Assembly: GCA_003649845.1 (NCBI GenBank)
Contig: QMTB01000050.1
Span: 1 to 8,862, forward strand
Length of the DNA stretch: 8,862 nucleotides
Origin: Thermoplasmata archaeon
Lineage (GTDB): Archaea; Thermoplasmatota; E2; DHVEG-1
Direction: 5' to 3'
This document shows, piece by piece, positions 6,880 through 8,862 of this stretch. Numbering within the stretch: the stretch's first letter is position 1; every line of letters begins with the position of its first letter. The position numbers were made by a program, and so were the translations under genes. The notes under the pieces are model-generated. The model saw only the letters and a list, made by a program, of their open reading frames with translations, was not told where the DNA came from and did no database searches.

Positions 6880-7695
6880 ATCTTTTGATACATAATCTTT
6901 ATCCATATATTCCCTCCATATAGGCAACATTAAATGGAGGGTTACAGATGAAGGGTGGAATATTGAATCATAGACTATGGAACTAGAGATTAAATCATTT
7001 AAAATTTCAACTACATCTCTCTCTGATAAATTGAACTCATTGAACATCAATATGGTAAAATTAAGTAGATTTGCTAACCTTATCAGTAGAGGTAAGTTGC
7101 TATCCTCCCAACGTTGAATCTTATCTCTCCATCTATCAAATAATTTATCCAGATCTAATCTCCTCTCTAATATTTTAGTAATAGTTTTATTACTAGGTAT
7201 AATCTCTACTAAAAACAGCAATGCATCACCTGGATGCAAAGTACAGTTTACCTCCTTCAATCTAACCCTTTGCCTGCTTATTCTACTAATAGGATTGTAT
7301 TTGATGAACACAGTTTTATTTTTTATTTCATGAGGAAAAATAAAATTATTCCAGGAATATATTCCCACCTTAACTTTATCTCTATGGATGTTATTTGATA
7401 TAAAATAGAGATTAAAGACCGCATCCCCCTTTACCGCTATATCTTTATCCAGTGTATTCTCAAAAGCTTCTACGATTTTCAGCGGATTAGGAATTATTAC
7501 ATCCCATGCATTACGTAAATCAGGTGGCATATCATTATTTTCTCCAAACAGAAATATAGAAAACCAAAAAAACATCTCATAAAAATTTAAAGTATACCTC
7601 GGAATTATCTTTGATGTATCTACCTTGAATAAAGACGGTGGATATTTAGAGGAAACTAATTTTACAGGATGATATGGTGAAACTAGAGGAATCAT
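6871..7695 (-). CDS. Probable surface beta-sandwich protein, 5' end uncertain (possibly truncated)
   Basis: This frame gives 274 residues from the first ATG (7693-7695). I recognise no named family. Residues about 84-165 alternate short strands in a jelly-roll-like pattern (DIAVKGDAVFNLYFISNN, then DKVKVGIYSW, then LHPGDALLFLVEI), resembling the C-terminal beta-sandwich of exported archaeal proteins and, loosely, the PepX_C fold. A helical, Trp-rich insert follows (about 170-240), then a last strand in FHPSSVTLHLML. Several N-x-S/T sequons (NKT, NCT, NKT, NFT) suggest export, yet no signal peptide is seen. The frame stays open upstream to the TAA at 7801-7803 without any ATG, GTG or TTG, and this segment (NKKVTFYFKDIFSTD) looks protein-like. 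The gene may therefore have lost its original start, be joined to the upstream gene by a frameshift, or simply start at this ATG, which lacks a clear Shine-Dalgarno site. Its end overlaps fhs by 9 nt. Confidence 0.6.
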   Translation of the reverse strand: MIPLVSPYHPVKLVSSKYPPSLFKVDTSKIIPRYTLNFYEMFFWFSIFLFGENNDMPPDLRNAWDVIIPNPLKIVEAFENTLDKDIAVKGDAVFNLYFISNNIHRDKVKVGIYSWNNFIFPHEIKNKTVFIKYNPISRISRQRVRLKEVNCTLHPGDALLFLVEIIPSNKTITKILERRLDLDKLFDRWRDKIQRWEDSNLPLLIRLANLLNFTILMFNEFNLSERDVVEILNDLISSSIVYDSIFHPSSVTLHLMLPIWREYMDKDYVSKDLA

Positions 7696-7725
7696 TCCAT
7701 TAAAAGAATTATTTTCGTCCGTACT

Positions 7726-7734
7726 AAATATATC
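7726..7734 (-). promoter_or_regulatory. Weak TATA-like box before the 6871-7695 gene
   Basis: GATATATTT on the minus strand is centred about 35 nt before ATG 7695, within the 61-nt gap after the upstream gene's stop. It would give a leader of roughly 9 nt. It is the best candidate for an independent promoter, but such runs are common in sequence this AT-rich. Confidence 0.22.
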
Positions 7735-7756
7735 TTTGAAATAAAATGTAACCTTC

Positions 7757-8862
7757 TTATTTATATATTGTAGGTAGTGTAGGAGAAAACCTCCATATTC
7801 TTATCTCCTCAGATGCATTATTTCTCTCTCTATCATATGCTATTACCTTTATAGTGTGTTTAAACTCTTGAGATGTATCTTCATCCCACATGAAACTATA
7901 TGGTTCTGAGTAATCTACGCTCTTCAAAGTATCATCTATATAAAATTCTACTCTATCGATACCGGATTCATAATCTACTGCCTCAACCTCAATATTTATA
8001 TTGCCCAAAATGACTACTGTTAAGAATGGAATTATCTTCTTGTTGTTGATATATAATGCTCTCTTTGGGCTTATAATTTTTATTTTAGGAGGAATAGTAT
8101 CCCATCTCTCTGTTATTATAGCAAGGGTTCTATCAGTAGCTACATTACCAATAGAATCAGTTACTGTCAATGTTACAGTATAATTCCCAGGGGAATGATA
8201 GACATGAGTTGGATTTTCACCAACGCCCGTGCTTCCATCGCCGAAATCCCAAGTATAATTGTAAGGTGGAGATGTAGTTTCAAGTATATCTAAATATGAA
8301 CCTGAGAAGTGTATAGTTTCGTTAACATAGCCCCTATAAGGTCCCCCTGCATCTGCCGTAAACAAAGCGCTATCAGGAGCAACATCCATATACATTTTAA
8401 AATCATATAGAGAGTGAACTTCAATAGCATAAGAATACCCCCCAAGAGATACAAAGGTTTCATTGGAAGTAGAAAGGTTAAAGCTAACAGAGAGTATATT
8501 ATCAGTTACTTGAGCTATAGCAACCTCTCCATTAATAGTGCAATTTTTATCGATATACTCAACATCGTAAGAGTTAGTGGATGTTTCAAGTATAATCATA
8601 TATGAAACCGTATAAAAGGTAAAATTGAAATAATCAAAAGAATTGTTATCTTCAATGTATCCTCTACTATTCACCTCAAGAGTGATAGTAGCCTCCCTAG
8701 AATTTTCCTCTCTACTATAGGTTACTCTGACAATATCGATATTTGGTCTAGTATCAGTTTTCGTCCAATTATCAAGATTTAGAGGATCTTCAAAAAGAAT
8801 AACATCATCTTCAGGATCCTCTATGGTTTCCTCTATAAATGGTATACTATGTGAAACCATAG
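7757..8862 (-). CDS. Secreted or surface protein with PKD and Ig-like domains (5' end outside window)
   Basis: The minus-strand frame is open to the right edge and stops with TAA at 7757-7759. The Met at 8858-8860 is not followed by a signal peptide, so the true start lies beyond the window. Counting from that Met, residues 20-160 form a strand-rich domain (TRPNIDIVRVTYS onward). Residues about 165-250 are a PKD domain with AGGPYRGYVNETIHFSG, the hallmark WDFGDGS (204-210) and PTHVYHSPGNYTVTLTVTDS. Residues about 255-357 are an Ig-like domain with SGIDRVEFYIDD and HTIKVIAYDRERN. About ten N-x-S/T sequons are scattered along it, fitting an N-glycosylated exported protein. PKD modules usually serve adhesion or as spacers in surface proteins and proteases; no enzymatic domain is visible in this part. 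The short tail after IRIWRF suggests the 3' end is near its natural position, though a frameshift into the next gene's frame cannot be ruled out. Confidence 0.85.
   Translation of the reverse strand, partial: MVSHSIPFIEETIEDPEDDVILFEDPLNLDNWTKTDTRPNIDIVRVTYSREENSREATITLEVNSRGYIEDNNSFDYFNFTFYTVSYMIILETSTNSYDVEYIDKNCTINGEVAIAQVTDNILSVSFNLSTSNETFVSLGGYSYAIEVHSLYDFKMYMDVAPDSALFTADAGGPYRGYVNETIHFSGSYLDILETTSPPYNYTWDFGDGSTGVGENPTHVYHSPGNYTVTLTVTDSIGNVATDRTLAIITERWDTIPPKIKIISPKRALYINNKKIIPFLTVVILGNINIEVEAVDYESGIDRVEFYIDDTLKSVDYSEPYSFMWDEDTSQEFKHTIKVIAYDRERNNASEEIRIWRFSPTLPTIYK

Noticed and set aside
8414..8605. Short plus-strand frame opposite the N-terminal part of the PKD protein
   Set aside because: It has no motif and lies inside the open frame of the PKD gene on the other strand.
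1..8862. CRISPR arrays, insertion sequences, inverted terminal repeats, defence or toxin-antitoxin systems
   Set aside because: No spaced direct repeats, transposase motifs or recognisable defence domains were seen in the window.

Overview
The window is AT-rich and reads as archaeal. Genes are tightly packed and some have overlapping ends. Isoleucine is mostly ATA and arginine mostly AGA/AGG. Shine-Dalgarno sites are of the GGTGAT/GGGAG type or absent, and the starts without one have TATA-like boxes about 25-30 nt upstream, as for leaderless archaeal transcripts. The last gene encodes a PKD-domain surface protein of a kind common in Euryarchaeota and Thermoplasmatota. A folate-dependent histidine route together with such surface proteins suggests a heterotrophic, peptide- or amino-acid-degrading member of Thermoplasmatota or a related lineage. 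That placement is an inference, not a phylogeny.

Layout from left to right: the 3' end of an unidentified plus-strand gene (1-160); a convergent minus-strand APC-family amino acid permease carrying a C-terminal PTS EIIA-like domain (157-2052); a 189-nt gap holding the hutI terminator and the permease promoter; hutI, imidazolonepropionase, minus strand (2242-3465); a 62-nt divergent intergenic region with an operator-like palindrome; the plus-strand pair ftcD, formiminotransferase-cyclodeaminase (3528-5201), and fhs, formate-tetrahydrofolate ligase (5230-6879); then two minus-strand genes for probable cell-surface beta-sandwich proteins (6871-7695, and 7757 to the right edge). The first of these surface genes overlaps the end of fhs by 9 nt and has an uncertain 5' end. 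The second runs off the window.

The metabolic core works as follows. HutI opens imidazolonepropionate to formiminoglutamate. FtcD moves the formimino group to tetrahydrofolate, releases glutamate and ammonia, and leaves 5,10-methenyl-THF. After hydrolysis to 10-formyl-THF, for which no FolD or FchA is visible here, Fhs run in reverse would release formate and make ATP. The upstream enzymes HutH and HutU are also absent from the window. The permease is a plausible importer of an amino acid substrate, but its specificity cannot be read from sequence.

No mobile element, CRISPR array, rRNA or tRNA was seen. I found no clear new multi-gene system. The points most worth a second look are the EIIA-like domain on the permease, the energy-yielding reading of the hutI/ftcD/fhs group, the palindrome between hutI and ftcD, and the displaced or damaged start of the 6871-7695 gene.
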